From Microbotryum silenes-acaulis (Eukaryota; Basidiomycota; Microbotryomycetes; Microbotryales; Microbotryaceae): 64,000 bases of DNA. Both the position numbers and the translations under genes were made by a program. Shown here in pieces: positions 1-17,879 of the stretch (positions within the stretch are counted from its first letter, which is position 1; each line of letters begins with the position of its first letter). The stretch lies in NCBI GenBank assembly GCA_003665825.1, contig QPFY01000004.1, positions 1,178,001-1,242,000 of the forward strand, in the 5' to 3' direction. The notes under the pieces were generated by a model, which did no database searches, had not been told where the DNA came from, and saw only the letters and a program-made list of their open reading frames with translations.

Positions 1-3000
1 TCCGCCACAGTGTCTTGCTTTCGCTTCCGTTCCATCTCGACGGGCAATCGATCAATGTGGTACGCTTTTCCGCACGGGATCATCCTCGTGAGCAGCGTTT
101 TTTGATCCTTGCCCTCGGGATGGACACCGTCGTCCTCGATCCCGTCCATCTCGCACCTCCACTTCCATGCCTTTTCTTCAATCTTGTTCCTCTCCTCTAG
201 CTCGGCTTTGGTCAGCTGAACAGGGTGAGAACCGTTCGTCGTCGCTTCGAGAACGACTTGTCGAATACCGCCTTGCAGCTTCTTCCACCTCCACCAAGTG
301 GTCAGAATTTCGCTCTTGCCGTGTTGCATCCTCTTTGTTCCCGGAAGCACTTGCGAAACACTTTGGCAACGACGATCTCGAGCTTCTACGGCCGATTTCT
401 GCAACTTGAGCCATTTGCGACGATTCTTAGCCAATCGACCGAGGACCCTGCGCAGCTCGCGTACCTGGGGGATCCCCATCCGACACACGGCGTCGGGCCC
501 TAAGGAAACGCTGAGAACGAGCGGGATCTGACCCAGCGAGCATCGTTTCGCCAGAGGGAGATCCACGGTAGCGGGATGGGCAAAGCAGATGGCGCGAACG
601 GGTCGATGAGCGGGAAGTCCACATCTAGGCGAGACGGTCCAGTGTCCCCGATCGTGTTGGTGGTCGCTCAGTACATGCGTCGCGTGCGTCGCAACGCTTG
701 GCCCACCGATACTTTCCGGTTCGGCCGGCGTGTATTGGCCGACGAGGAAAGCGACGGTCGAGGCGATCGCGGCGCCCAGCGAGTGACCGGTCAAAACGAG
801 CGAGTAGCCCGGATGATCTTCGAGCGCCTTGCGGAGCTTGGTGAACAGAGGCGAGGCTTCGGGATCGAGTAGACGGCGAGCGGCGGCGAGAATGCCGGCG
901 TGAGCTTTAAATGTTTCCATTCCCCGCGACGAAGGGTCCAGCGATGGTAATTCCACGGGTTCGAGTCCTGCTTCCAGGTCCGTTCGGCTGCAGGACGAAG
1001 TAAAAATATGAGTCTCGAACGGGGCGCGGGGAAGCCTATGCCTCCTCACTCACATGTCAGCCAACGACTGAGTGCCTCGCACGACGCATACCACTTCGCC
1101 ATGCAAATCGTCTCGAAGCAGATAGAATTGTGGTTCGTAGATGCTGTCCGCCTCGTCCCCTGCGACGGCCGGGACCCCTGTATAATGTTTTTGAATCGCG
1201 ACGTGCAGCACGGCTTTGTGATCGACGCCGCCAAGATGCGAAAATACGCGATGCGGGAGCGTGGCCCCCGAAGGCGTGAACAACGGCGTTGGAGGGGCCA
1301 GAATGTAGGTGTGCAGGCCATAAGATGCCGTAGCAAGTCGCGCGTGTCGACGCAGCAGCATGACGAACGCCGTCGACTCGTCCGGGCCGTCCGTAATGGG
1401 ACGCGTAGGGGGTGACTTTGGGCTCGCGGCGAGGAACGAGACGGGCGAAGGTGGAAAGGAGAAGCCCGGCAGCGTATCACCGGGCAACGCATCGCCCAGC
1501 TCGAGCGGTGGGACGTCGTCCAGTTCGTCGAGAACCGGGATTCCCGTGTTGGCTCCCGTCGCCGAGCCCGGATGGGGCGTGAAAGAAGGTGACGCATACG
1601 CGAGGGGGTCGACAGACTCGTTGTAAATGGTGCCTTCCAGGATCGAATCGCCGCCGCCGGTCACAATCAGACCTTCGCCATCGTCGAAGGTCCAGCGCCG
1701 CGAGGTGCCACGTCGACTAAAGGAGGGACGGTTAAAGACGAGGCTGCGACGTTTAGAGAACCGGCGCAAGAGTGGGGACGTCCCTCCCCCAGCAATCGGC
1801 GACGAGCTTGCCTCGAGTGAGCTGCAATCCGCCGACGCAGCGAATCGAGCCGCTTCATCGCCGTTCACGAGCACCAGCTTTCCAGGACCCTCGGCAATCC
1901 ATCTCTCTTTTGAAACTGCTCACACACACGCGCACATGGAGGTGAGCTCCTCTTGTAGAGGCATACGTACGATACCAGCGAGTCCGAACTCACTAGCTTG
2001 GATCGCCATCAATTCAGAGAGGCCCAACAGGACGCTGCCAATGCTGAGTTTAACGCCGTCCTCGGCGGAGACAAGGTTCCACTCCTTTTGGCACAGAATG
2101 AAGTACTCCCTTGCCACGATCGACAGGTCCGTCCGGCCTGTCAAATTGAGGAATGTCCAATGAGAGAACAGGGCCATGGATCGAACCGTGGCGCAGAGCG
2201 ATACGCCCAGGGCCCAGGTGTGCACCAGCACGAACACCGCAAACCCGACGAGGTGAAGGGTAGTGCCAAGGAGACCGCCCACGCTAGCCAAGCCTTGGTC
2301 AAAGCCGCCAGAAACATCGGGGGAGCCTACCAGAAGCCAAATGAGCAGATCCATCATAGGTCTGGTGCGTGTATCAACCTTGGGGAGCAGAAAGGAGGCT
2401 ACAGGGACGGCAAGCTGCTTGGGCGAAGCATCTCCTGAGCTGGACAAATCGGCAATCTCGCCGTCGTGTGTCGTTCCCTCCACCGCGGCGGTGGCATCCC
2501 AAAGGGATCCATCAAGACTGGTCGCAGCTTTGCCGGCGTTGTGTCGTCTGCGAATGGCGAAGTAGCCATAATCGAGTGGGGAAGATGACACACTCTTGTG
2601 GGTGGCGTCGAGCAGGAGAGGTAGGGGAGACATATTCTCCCCTGTGTCAAAGTTGGGATGCAGGAATGCCTTTGGTGGTACCAGCGGCGCCTCGGCATCT
2701 CGGGTCGCTGACCGCTTTGAAACGGACTCGCTGAGGGCAGGAGTGGCGATCCCAAAGAGCGATGGACTCAGATGACTCCCCGGCGAGCCTTGCAGCAACG
2801 ACATGGGTGTAGCCGCAACGAACGTCCTACCCGCGAACAGCTCGGTCGCGGGTCCGTCGACTTGCGGCTCGATGGGGTCCACGTCGCCCTTGTTCGCCTC
2901 GGCGTCGAGTGATCCATCCGTGTATCTGGACCGCTCGGCTATCAAGCGCTCCGCCAACTTTCTGGCGTACTTCTCGCCCACCTCCAAGCCCTTCATCGCC

Positions 3001-4170
3001 GAGTTGGCCCTCTGTACCCTTCGGCGTTCCTTCCTGACCGAACCGGGGGTTGGATCGTTGGGAGCGTCCTTCCAGGTTCGGTAGTAACTGCCTGAGTCGA
3101 CGCCCCCGGGGGGTCCCAGTGCAGTAACGAGCTTTGAGGCTGTCGACAGGAGCGACTGCGGGAACGCAGGCCGCGGCGGTCGGTCCTTGGCATAGTTGCG
3201 CATCTGTTTGCGCAGGCGCGCTTGCCGTAGTTTGGCTTCTCGGGTCCCCAACAGTCCTTACAAAGAGATGAGAAAGAGAACGAAAAAAAGTCAGACGTGG
3301 GCCACTAAAGTTCGTGTAGGTGGCAGCAATCACGTCCAATGCCCGTCCCCCGCACGCACCTTCAAAGCTTTGCCTCGAAGAAAAATCGTCCAAGAAGGGC
3401 GGCGGCAACAGCAACGCCGAGTGGGTGACGTTGACGTCGTCGAACCAGGCCCCGGGTAGCCCAACCGGGCTGGGAGGTAGTTCGTGCGTCGTCTCTGGGC
3501 CCATGAAGAGGGTTTGGGAGCTCGTTCGACGTTGACGAGCGCCTCGCGCACTCGAGTCCGAGACAAGAGCGGACTTTGACAACGGCGGGATGTCACCGAG
3601 ATCATCGGCCGAGGTGTCGATCTGCTTTTCACCACCATATCTGCAATTGAAGCTGTCGAGTGGGTGACCGAGCGAGAATTGCTCCGAGAGGTCTTGTTTG
3701 CCGCGTCGCAGCAGCAGCGACGACGATGAAGAAGCCGAAGCCGAGCCCGGATCGGATCGCGCGCGATCGGGCACGGCACTCTGGTTTGGGAAGGTGGGGG
3801 ACGATCGGGAATGACCGCGTCGACGAGGATGATCGCCCAAGAGCAAGGACGATATGGTCGAGAGGGCACCCGTTGATGGACGTGGTGGACGATAGGACCG
3901 CTCTGATACAAGGATGGTCGAGCTTTGCGGCCGATCGGAATCGTTGTGGATGGATGCCGATGCCGACGCCGACGCCGACGCTGCGGCCTCATGCGAAGCT
4001 GCGCTTGTAGAACCATACGAGTTGAGTCCAGGGTGCGATGCGAGCGGGGTCGAAAGCGGTCGATAGCTCTCTCCCCGAAAGGTTGGTGGTGATGATGACG
4101 ATGTGTCCAAAGGTACCAATGTCGGAGCCATACTGGAGGGTACACGACTACTCGGCTCCGGCATCCGCAT
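1..4170 (-). CDS. sn-1-specific diacylglycerol lipase (class 3 lipase), 3' end outside window
   Basis: Predicted membrane lipase releasing fatty acid from the sn-1 position of diacylglycerol. Exons: 4170-3360, 3256-1976, 1915-1054, 987 to beyond base 1; all introns are GT-AG and keep frame. The first ~270 residues are Ser/Ala-rich and low complexity. Hydrophobic stretches in exon 2 (around MMDLLIWLLVG and LHLVGFAVFVLVHTWALG) fit the N-terminal membrane domain of DAGL proteins. Exon 3 ends with VVCVVRGTQSLAD and joins IRTDLEAG, the start of the alpha/beta-hydrolase core. Exon 4 holds the nucleophile elbow TGHSLGAAIA (about 845-785), a GPDAVCRM segment where DAGLs carry the catalytic Asp, and GKAYHIDR near the left edge as candidate catalytic His. 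The start is uncertain: 4170 is the first in-frame ATG after the upstream stop, but an extra 5' exon is possible. It is divergent from the OPT gene. Confidence 0.88.
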
Positions 4171-4757
4171 CGACCTACTGTTGCTCGACTTCGACGTCAG
4201 CGCGACCTGCGACGGCGAACTGGCACGTGTTGACACTTCTAGGCTCGCGCGCTGATGACCGATCGGCCGCCGGCGGTGAGTCGATGACAGAAGGCTCGCA
4301 GAGTTGAAGCGTGCACGCTCAGAACCAAACCCGTCACGACTGTCTCTGAATCATTCGAGAGTGGAAGGGCAGTGGACGCTTGAGACGGCCTGTCGAACAA
4401 CGAACAAGTTCAGATCCGACCGAGTCGGACTTGGTCGTCCGAGTTGCGCAAGCGAAAGCGGTGCCGCGGCGCTCGCTTCTTGCACAAGTCGCTTGCCCGT
4501 CGGCCGGGGGCTGCCGAGGGCAGCTGACCCTGGCTGACCGAAGCTGACCGAAGCCGATGCGAGAGCGAGCGCGGCAAAGTGGAGCCCCTTTCAACCCAAC
4601 CCCCCCCAGCCCACCGCTTGCCGTACCCGTCTACGCCGACACGCCGACAATCTCGCACACCAGCTCATCCAAGGTCGTCGATGCTCGAGCTGGACTGGTC
4701 TGAAAGTCGGTAAGCAATAGACAGTCTCATCGTTGCCAGCGCGTGTTGGGGAACGCC
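4171..4757. promoter_or_regulatory. divergent intergenic region (lipase / OPT transporter)
   Basis: 587 bp between two divergent starts, so it must carry both promoters. It contains GC-rich blocks with short direct repeats of gctgaccgaag near 4535-4555 and a C-run near 4600-4610. I see no convincing TATA box and no gene. Confidence 0.4.
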
Positions 4758-7681
4758 ATGATGTCGACGCGACCCAGTGCCCGGCCGCCTGCTGAGCGCG
4801 TACAAGCTGAAGAAGAGCCAGAATTCACGGTCAGTAACGTGTAAATTCCCCTTGAGATCTGCACGAGCTCTGACGTGCAGCGGCTTGTGTCAATTGGTTC
4901 AGCTCCGAGCAGTTGTCGCCGGCCTGGTCATTGGCACGCTGCTATGCTTCACCAACATGTGTGGGTGCTTTCGACAATCTACTCGGTCTATTAGATGTGC
5001 ACTCAAGACCTTGTCTCCACCGCGCAGACTTTGGCTTGCAGTCAGGATGGATCAGCATGATGAGGTAGGTCAGCATGCGAGACCCGCTTCACTTCGATGC
5101 TCACCTACGCCCACTGACCAAGCTGATCTCGATCAACGTGCCAAAACTGCACCAGTCTGCAAGCCTCTTTACTAGGGTTCGCCGTCTTCAAAGTGTTGCC
5201 TCAAAGTTCATTCTTTGCCAAGAGACCCCTGTCGGTCCATGAAAACGTGAGTGCTGTTGAACCTGACCTGGACCTAAACCCACCAGGCTCACTCGGGAGC
5301 TGACTCTTCTTTCGCCTTGGGTGGACCTTTCAGATCGTGCTCCAGACGACTGCTGTCGCGACCGGAACCTTGCCACTCGCAGCCGGTCTGGTCGGCGTCA
5401 TCCCTGCGCTCGCTCAGCTCTCCCCCAGCATCGACGGGTCGCCACCCTTGGTCCTGTCCTTTGTCGCCCTCTGTGCGTGGTGCTTCGCTGTCGCCTTTTT
5501 CGGGGTTTTCCTGGCCGTGCCTCTGCGCCGGCAAGTCATTGTCAAGGAGAAGCTCGTCTTTCCTTCCGGGACCGCCACAGCCCAGATCATCAGCGTGCTC
5601 CATGATGTGCCACCACCCAGAGCGAGTGCGGCGAGGAAGCGGAACGGATATCGAGCCCTCGGATCGGAGGAGCAGCAGCAGCAGCAGGAGGCGACAAGTG
5701 GGCCCCGCTCCCGGTCGGTCGAAGAGGAGGCACCTCTGCATGCGTCGGCGCACAGGAAAATTGATCAAAAGGGATGGGTCGCGCTTAGCGTCAGCTTTTC
5801 TCTATCGGCAGGGTTCACGGTGAGTATAGTCGGTGTTCCCGAACCTGACGTGGTGCGTCGCTTACCCCAAAGGGCGAGTCTGCAGTTGCTCAGCCTGTGT
5901 TTCCCCGTCGTGTACGCGATCCCAATCTTTGACGTCTTTGGCCATCTCGCCCACGAATGGCTATGGTGGTCAGTCCGTCTCCTCTCGGGCTCGAGAAGGT
6001 ATCCGCGCCATCTCACGAGGAAGCCCTTTCGTCTCGGCCCCGCAGGTTCACCCCGTCCTTCTCCTACATCGGGCAGGGCATCATCATGGGTCTTCCCACG
6101 ACGGCCTCGATGAACCTCGGCATGTTTGTCGGCTGGGCGATATTGTCGCCTCTGGCGAAAACTCGTGGGTGGGCGCCCGGTCCCGTGTCGAGCTCGGTCG
6201 ACGGATCGAGGGGATGGATCCTGTGGCCCGCTCTGGCCGTCATGATGGTCGAGAGTATATTCTCCGTGTCCATCGTCGCTTTTACCCAGATTGCCGGGCC
6301 CCTGCGGTCCATGCTCGGCCGCTCTACGCAAGGACTTCACGAAGACGAAGACGACAACGGAGATGCAGAGGAAGACGATTTTGCGCCATCCGGCAGCCGT
6401 GCCGAGGAGGAGGCCGACCCGCGCCTCGTACTTGGTGGGATCGTTCTAAGTTGCGTGGCTTGTGTCGTCCTCGTGGCGATCGTGTTTGGCCAGGACGGCA
6501 TCAAGTGGTGGGCAACGTTGATCGCGCTCGTGCTCGCTTCGATCTTCTCGATCCTCGGCGTCCGCGCACTCGGCGAAACGGACCTGAACCCCGTCTCGGC
6601 GATCGGTAAGATTAGTCAACTGCTCTTTACGATTATTCAGGTGAGCCCCCTTGCGAATCCATCGACCTTGAAGGTCTGTGGCGAGCCAACGAACATGAAT
6701 CGCCTACCTTCGCACAGCCTCACAACATCGTGGCGAACTTGATCGCCGGAGGGATTTCGGAAGCGGGGGCCCAACAAGCCGGGGACCTGATGCAAGACCT
6801 AAAGACAGGGCACTTGCATAAAGCGAGCCCAAAGGCGCAGTTTCAAGGCCAGGTACGCCGTGACCACAGCTGAGATCGCATCCCTCCTCAAATTCCCTCG
6901 GCTTTCGTTTGCATTCGATATATCTGAGTCTCGACGTATCTGACTCGCCAAACGGTCGCATTACTTGCATCGTCGACAGATGACTGGTTCGCTGGCGTCC
7001 GTTTTCGTATCGTCAGGGATCTACGTCCTCTACCGACGCGTCTATGATCTGCCGAGCACCAACTTTCCCGTCCCCACCGCCGCCATATGGTACGTCCGCT
7101 TCAGAGACTTTGCCCTCGACCGAGTCCCTTAGCTGACACCCTCTTGGACCGATTTAGGCTCAATCTCGCTCGTTTGGTCAACAAGGGGCAGTTGCCCCCT
7201 CAAAGTAACGAGACCATGATCGTGTTCGCGCTCGTCTTTGTTGTGCTGTCGGCGCTCAAGGTCCTCGGTCGAGGCCGACCCTGGGTCAAGTTCATTCCCT
7301 CGGGGCAAGTCTGGGTCCCCTTTCCGCTGGCTCGTCACCGAAGCAGCAGAATTTGACGGTGCTTCGTTTTAACCACCTCGCAGAATCGCTTTTGCGATCG
7401 GGTTCATCAACACACCTTCATTCTCCATCGCCCGATTGATTGGCGGCCTCGTGTCGTTCTACGTGACGCGGCAGACGGCCCAGCGCAGAGGGAACAATGC
7501 CACGGGCGAGCGTGCAAATGCCCACCTCGAAAATATTGGGCTCATCATCGTCGCTTCGGGGTTCGTGCTTGGCGAAGGCTTCGCGAGCGTTGTGGGTCTG
7601 GCAACCAAGAGCGCTGGTCTCGGACCGGTCAGTTGTTGGGGCTGCGGTTCGGGTGGAGGCGGCTACTGCGGGGAATGTTGA
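4758..7681 (+). CDS. OPT-family oligopeptide/metal-chelate transporter
   Basis: Polytopic proton-coupled transporter of the OPT superfamily, exporting or importing small peptides or metal chelates at the plasma membrane or vacuole; the substrate cannot be read from sequence. Eleven exons: 4758-4829, 4903-4960, 5028-5064, 5156-5246, 5334-5819, 5886-5968, 6046-6640, 6718-6852, 6980-7089, 7158-7304, 7384-7681, giving 703 residues, normal for the family. Diagnostic strings run across junctions: EFT-LRAVVAGLVIGTLLCF, NMYFGLQSGWISMM, SLQASLLGFAVFKVL, PSGTATAQIISVLHD, FTPSFSYIGQGIIMG and GIAFAIGFINTPSFSIARLI. Intron 10 (7305-7383) begins GCAAGT rather than GT; only this junction keeps the conserved frame. 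A Gln/Glu-rich linker (five Gln) follows the PSGTATA motif. The C-terminal tail is Cys/Gly-rich. It converges on VMA5 with 244 bp between stops. Confidence 0.93.
7305..7383 (+). other. GC-AG intron in the OPT gene
   Basis: The donor is GG|GCAAGT and the acceptor CGCAG|A. Using it joins SG to IAFAIGFINTP, a conserved OPT sequence. The nearest GT donors downstream break the frame. Confidence 0.85.
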
Positions 7682-7925
7682 AAATTGAGCTAGGCTCGTG
7701 AACGTTCCACGCTCGATACTGTAATCATACCAATGTTCCGAGATAATGATCGCATGAGGTCGCCAGCGAGCCCATATTTGGATACAAGAAAGAAGAGCCT
7801 TCGATGGCGGAGCTCGTTCAATCTATTCACACGAGAGGGAAGGGCACTACACAGAAGAATGAAGAAAACAAGGACCACAAAACTCCCCATCCACCTAGCC
7901 AACCCACTGAAGAAACGTCTCTACC

Positions 7926-9611
7926 CTATGCATCGACGCGCTCAATCTCGAACAGCACAAAGTCGAGGTACTCGCCCTCGAGCACGTTCGCAAACTCGCC
8001 GGCCACGGTCGCGTCCGTACCCTCCAACGACGACCCTTTGCCGTGCTTCTTGCTCCCGCCCTTCCCTTTCCCTTCGGTACCGAAATACTCGCTCAACGCC
8101 GTCGTCAGCTTGGCCACGGACTTGGATTCGGGTTTGATGATCGCGCCGAAATAAGCCGCGGGTAGGCCGTACCTTAGGACGGACTCGACGTAGGCTCGCA
8201 CGACCTTGAGGTGGATCAAGATCTGGAACAGTTCGAAAAAATTGATCCTCGACAGGCGCAAGAGGTCCGTCCACAGGTCCTTCTCCTCGGCCTCGAGCGC
8301 GACGAGGTCGGCCTGCGCCTTTTGGATCGCCGAGGCGTCGTAGGTAAAGTCACGCACGATGAACTTGGCCTCGCGACATTTCTGCGAAAATTCGTCCTTG
8401 ACGCGGCGGAAGATGGTGACGCCATAGAGCACAAACTCGTCGTCCGAAGCGAGTTTGCTGACAAGCGAAGGCAGCGAAGGGCAAGGTTCGATGAGTTGAC
8501 CGTCTCGGAATGATTGCATGCTAGGGGCCGAAATTCGAGCGCTCACCTCGATGACCGGGGAACGACCATCTGACATAGCCGCTCGTAGCTGTTTTCCCAC
8601 TCCTTGACGAGGTTCCTGTGCGAAGAGTCCACATCGAAGCGCGTCAGCTCGGGCTCGTGGAGGCTACCCGAGCGAGTCCGACGCGGAGAGACTGACTTGG
8701 GCACGGCCACCAAGACGGTTTCGAGGTACTCGGATTCGCTTGTGCCAGCAAAGTCTTTGGCCGAAACGACATCGGCAAGTGATCGCGTAGAAAGGTTGCC
8801 ACTGTAGTCAAAATGTAGGATGGGGTACCATCGTCAGGGCTGCTGGCCGACGATGAAAGACATTATACCCTCGTCATCTGCTCACGTCTTTTTCCTCTGC
8901 GCCGAGACGACTTGACCCTTGACGATGCCATACTGCCCACTCTTGTTCCTCTGTGCATTCTCGATGCTCGACACCTCCTTCATCAACCCCTCGACGATCT
9001 CTTGCAGCGAGCGCGACTCGTAGCGATACTTGCTACGATTCCACGTCCACGCCGGCTCGCGCGTCGCCGCGGCCGAGTCGTCGGAAGGGAAGATGTAGTC
9101 GAGGTACGGTCGGCCGTCATCGGTGACGAGGTGCTGCGCCAACGGGGAGGCACGATCGGACGAGGCGGCTGAGGTCGAGCCGGAGGACTGCGACTGCGAG
9201 TCGGCGGAGGTGAGGGAGCGGATCTGGTCGACCGTCTTGGCTAGGGCGGCGCTGACGGCTGGGTCCTGTTTGGCCAACTGTTCGGACAAGGTCAAGAGCG
9301 AGGACAGGGTTCCCGTCTGCGGCGTGCAACGGCGGTGCGGAAACCGACCCGTGAAGGGCGATGACGACAGGTGGTGCACGGTGAGGCGGCCGTCGGAGCG
9401 GGTCCGGAGGGGTGCTGCGTCAGTCACATGTCTGGGCAGACCGGGGTCAGGGGGCTCGGGAGAAACGTACCTTGAACTGGGGAAAGTCGATGTAGGCCGC
9501 TCGCCCGAGCTTGCCGTGGCCCAGGACGCCCTGCAGGTCGTCGAGTTGGTCCGCCGAGGACGAGCTGTCGGCCTGGGTCGTCGTGAGCCAGTATGACGTC
9601 GGGGAAGGCAT
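7926..9611 (-). CDS. VMA5: V-type H+-ATPase subunit C
   Basis: Subunit C of the V1 sector, linking the peripheral stalks to V1 and controlling reversible V1-Vo assembly on vacuolar membranes. Exons: 9611-9471, 9316-8886, 8801-8547, 8457-7926; total 452 residues against about 390 for yeast Vma5. The start MPSPTSYWLTTTQ is the first Met and is at the expected N-terminus. Family signatures: GTLSSLLTLSEQLAK, AQRKKTGNLSTRSLADVV, EYLETVLVAVPK, VVPRSS-K-LASDDEF, FIVRDFTYD and LKVVRAYVESVLRYGLPAAY. The extra length comes from three low-complexity inserts: a Ser/Gln run near residues 80-100, a segment with RRTRSGS after VAVPK, and a Gly/Lys stretch before the C-terminus. The C-terminal end GEYLDFVLFEIE is conserved in the family. 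Confidence 0.95.
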
Positions 9612-10343
9612 CTGTGCACAGCCAGCGCAAGTGCCGGGTCAGCACACGGTCCATTCGATCTGGGCCAGGTGTCGAGTCAACGAACATTCGCGGTTGGTTC
9701 GAGTCGTTCCGCGGTGGCGGGTGGGAGCGACGACGAAGGCGAAGGCGGCCTCGATAGCGTCGTTCATTGATCCAGCGCGCACGGGCCCTCTTCGCCAGTC
9801 TTCACCAGTCTTCGCCCGGGGCAGACCGTGGACTGTAGTAGTAGTGCGACGTCGTGAAACACTGAAAGCTGAAAAATGGACCTTCGAGCCTGATCACGCG
9901 AATTACTCAGGATTATTCTTGGATGCATCGGACTTGTGTCAAGGTAGTGCCCGGTCTGGTAATTCTGGCGGGGTTGTGCCATGGTAGCAGCACCACTGAC
10001 TTATTATCAGCCTGGCCGGCCGTCAAAATCTCCGCGGCAATCTCGTCCGGTTTTTGAGAAGCGAATACTCTGGTGGATGGTCTCTCTGGAGCCGCGGATC
10101 TCGCCAAGCCCTTGGATCGAATAAGCTGATTATAACAATGTTTTCTCATCATCATTCCAAGAGTAGCAATATAATACTGCAGTTTCCTTGAATACCAGCG
10201 TCAGCTTATGAACAACTTCCCGATCAAGATACTATCATGGCTGCCTGGCGGCACAAGAAGTCCACCATCACACTTGGACGAGGGAGCACCTTTCACACTA
10301 CTACCATCTCACACATCGTGAACCCCCGATGCATTGCAGATCG
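9612..10343. other. intergenic region upstream of VMA5
   Basis: 732 bp between the VMA5 start and the stop of the next gene on the same strand. There is a short direct repeat of cttcgccagtcttcaccagt type near 9790-9815. AT-richer sequence begins around 10130. I see no gene or RNA. Confidence 0.4.
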
Positions 10344-10871
10344 CTACAGCTTGCCCCCCCGCGGCTTGACTTGCCAACGCGACCCGTGACTCTGGCGCAT
10401 GCCTTCGGCTGGTTTCAACCACCCGACCCGATCTTTGACGTATTGCTCCATGCTCGGCTTCAGGATGGTCTCGTGCAAACTGAAATCGTCGACAGTCCCG
10501 ATCCTCAATACCTTGGACTCAGGGAACCCTTCGCTGACGCGATACATGAGGGTCCCGCACGTCTTGCAAAAATGATTGGTCATCCGATTGCCCGACTCTA
10601 TCGTCGCGGCCTGACCCCAGCTCGATAGGTTGGCTCCGCCGCGCAGGTGCTTGAGGTGCGAATTGAGCACGATGAAGTTGGAAGCAAACATGGACGCCGT
10701 GATCTTGCGACAGTCGTAGCAATGGCACACAAACGACGAGACGAGCCCCGGCGCCTCGAGGGGAAACTCGAGCTGGACGGCCCCACAAAAGCAGGTCGCC
10801 GTCGAAGCGGTCGAGGTCGTGTAGCCATCCCTGGCGATCCCAGACAGGACGAACGAGCTCGCGGAGGGCAT
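10344..10871 (-). CDS. GFA / CENP-V family zinc-binding protein
   Basis: Single-exon protein of 175 residues starting MPSASSFVLSG. The glutathione-dependent formaldehyde-activating (GFA) fold is recognised from its zinc ligands: CFCGAVQ near residue 25, CHCYDCRK near residue 50, and CKTCGTLMYR near residue 105. Members bind two zinc ions; bacterial founders were described as S-hydroxymethylglutathione synthase, but most fungal members have no proven reaction, so the catalytic role is unknown. No signal peptide or membrane segment is visible, suggesting a cytosolic protein. An ATG for this frame further upstream is not preferred because the conserved region starts soon after residue 20. Confidence 0.9.
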   Translation of the reverse strand: MPSASSFVLSGIARDGYTTSTASTATCFCGAVQLEFPLEAPGLVSSFVCHCYDCRKITASMFASNFIVLNSHLKHLRGGANLSSWGQAATIESGNRMTNHFCKTCGTLMYRVSEGFPESKVLRIGTVDDFSLHETILKPSMEQYVKDRVGWLKPAEGMRQSHGSRWQVKPRGGKL

Positions 10872-11628
10872 TGATGCTTGCAGGAGCGGCGGCCTAGTTT
10901 GGGAAGCACGACGGAACTGCTGCAGTGGTGAACAACTTAAAGGGTCGAAACTCGGAAATGAGAATGAGATTTTCAATTCCAGCTAGTCTACAACAAGAGA
11001 CGATCCTAATCGGGCGTTGGACCACATTAACTAGGCTGGGAAGCCCGCGCCAAGATTGGCGCACCATCGGCTTCCACTGGTTCCGCCGCGGCGACTCGGT
11101 AGGCTGTCGCCGAGCGGCTTTCTTGGCAGTCTCATATGCACACCGACGTGCGCTGTATTTTGCAGCTATGCCACGCGAGCCCACGTCAAGCCGGAGTTGT
11201 GAACGCAACGGAACGTGGAAGTCGAACAAGATGCCGTCACGATGGAATCGAATGCCGTGAGCCGAGAGTAGCCCTGTAGCCTTGCCCGCTCCCGCTACGC
11301 CCCACTAGTCATTTGCAACCATGTCTTGAATTGGGCACAACCCTATCCGACACAAATTTTCGAGTGCCGAAAAGAGGTGAAAGCCCGATCGAGGGTTTGA
11401 GGAGTAGGCAGGTATATCGACCAAGTTCCAGAAACTGCTCAATCCGAAGGACACGCCGTAACCAGGCGCACTAGAGTATTGCGACTATGTCATATTAAAC
11501 AGAACACAGCACCACACTGCACTGAGACGAATTGGGGAGGACAGATCGAAGTTACTGAGCTAAGGAACGTCTTCATGAGGCGAAAGCGAATAACGTAGAA
11601 CCAACTAATTAATACTAGTCGCCCCACG
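10872..11628. other. gene-free intergenic region
   Basis: 757 bp upstream of the GFA gene. Open frames here are short and show no conserved pattern. I see no RNA gene or repeat. Confidence 0.4.
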
Positions 11629-16824
<5,196 letters not shown>

Positions 16825-17879
16825 ATCTTGGGTTCGTGTATCGACAGTTATTGAGGGCACTCGGCACGTCGGGGTAGAGAGACAACAGACGCGTCGATCA
16901 AGAAAGCTCGGACAAGTTGCTAGAAGTCGAACGTGCGCCGTCGCCAGGACTTGCATACACTCAGCGGCGCCGATTTGCCGGCCCGCGGCGCCGATCGAAG
17001 GCGCGGCATCGATCACGCGCGCTCGAGAGTCAGCGACTCAGCGGCGCGTGCACAGTAGTATTTAATGCAAACAAGCCACAGCGTGCGAAATTGAAACTTG
17101 AATTTCACACACTTTGCCCTGTTCGGCTGAAGGCGATTTCGTTCGCCGAGCGCGGCGCGGCGCAGCTGAAGGCGCGCACGGACCGGAATTCCTTGCTCGA
17201 CGGTGCACGTGGGCGAATCGACGCGGAGATCGGATGACCTGCCCTCCTACCGAACTACCCAGCTGGGTACGTGGGGACACAGTGTTAGACCTCCTTGTTA
17301 TCGGCAGCGCCGCCCTAGCGCGATCGAGAATGTGAGAGTAGATTCGATATGGCATCGGGAAAGAACGTGTCCCCACTCATCAACACTCAAGAAACAAAAT
17401 ATGTCAACGGCTGAGGTCCCTCAGCTCGGTGCGCAGACGAACCCCTATGGGTGGGCAGTCCACGCGAGAAAGCAGCGCGATTGCTACTCGGCCACGACTT
17501 GACAGCCGAATTTCAGCAAGGCGACATGGAACCCTTGGTCCATCCTCCTTCACCTTAGAACCCAACACCTGTTATGCTGACCCCTGCGCAAAATTGAGCA
17601 CGTCGATCACGTGGGCTTCGACCTCCGCAGGCTCCTCGGCTCACCCTTTCTCTCTCACGCTGACCAAGTTAGACCCCAAGGCTCATTTTCAACCTGTCGA
17701 CGCTCCGAATCAAAACATAATGAGCCTTTCGCTTCGCTACGACGATGGGACAGTCAGAACCACTAGCTTGTTTCGGACCGTAGCGCCCGCCTTTCGACAC
17801 TCAAAGCAAAAGTCGATCGCCAGCTTGGCCGTGATCTATGGTATAGCAAAGCGGTCGATCAAAGATGATATGAAATGAT

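Noticed and set aside
17429..17878. Plus-strand open frame of 149 codons
   Set aside because: Composition is like shuffled GC-rich DNA, with no domain, signal or conserved junction. It ends at the polypurine tract.
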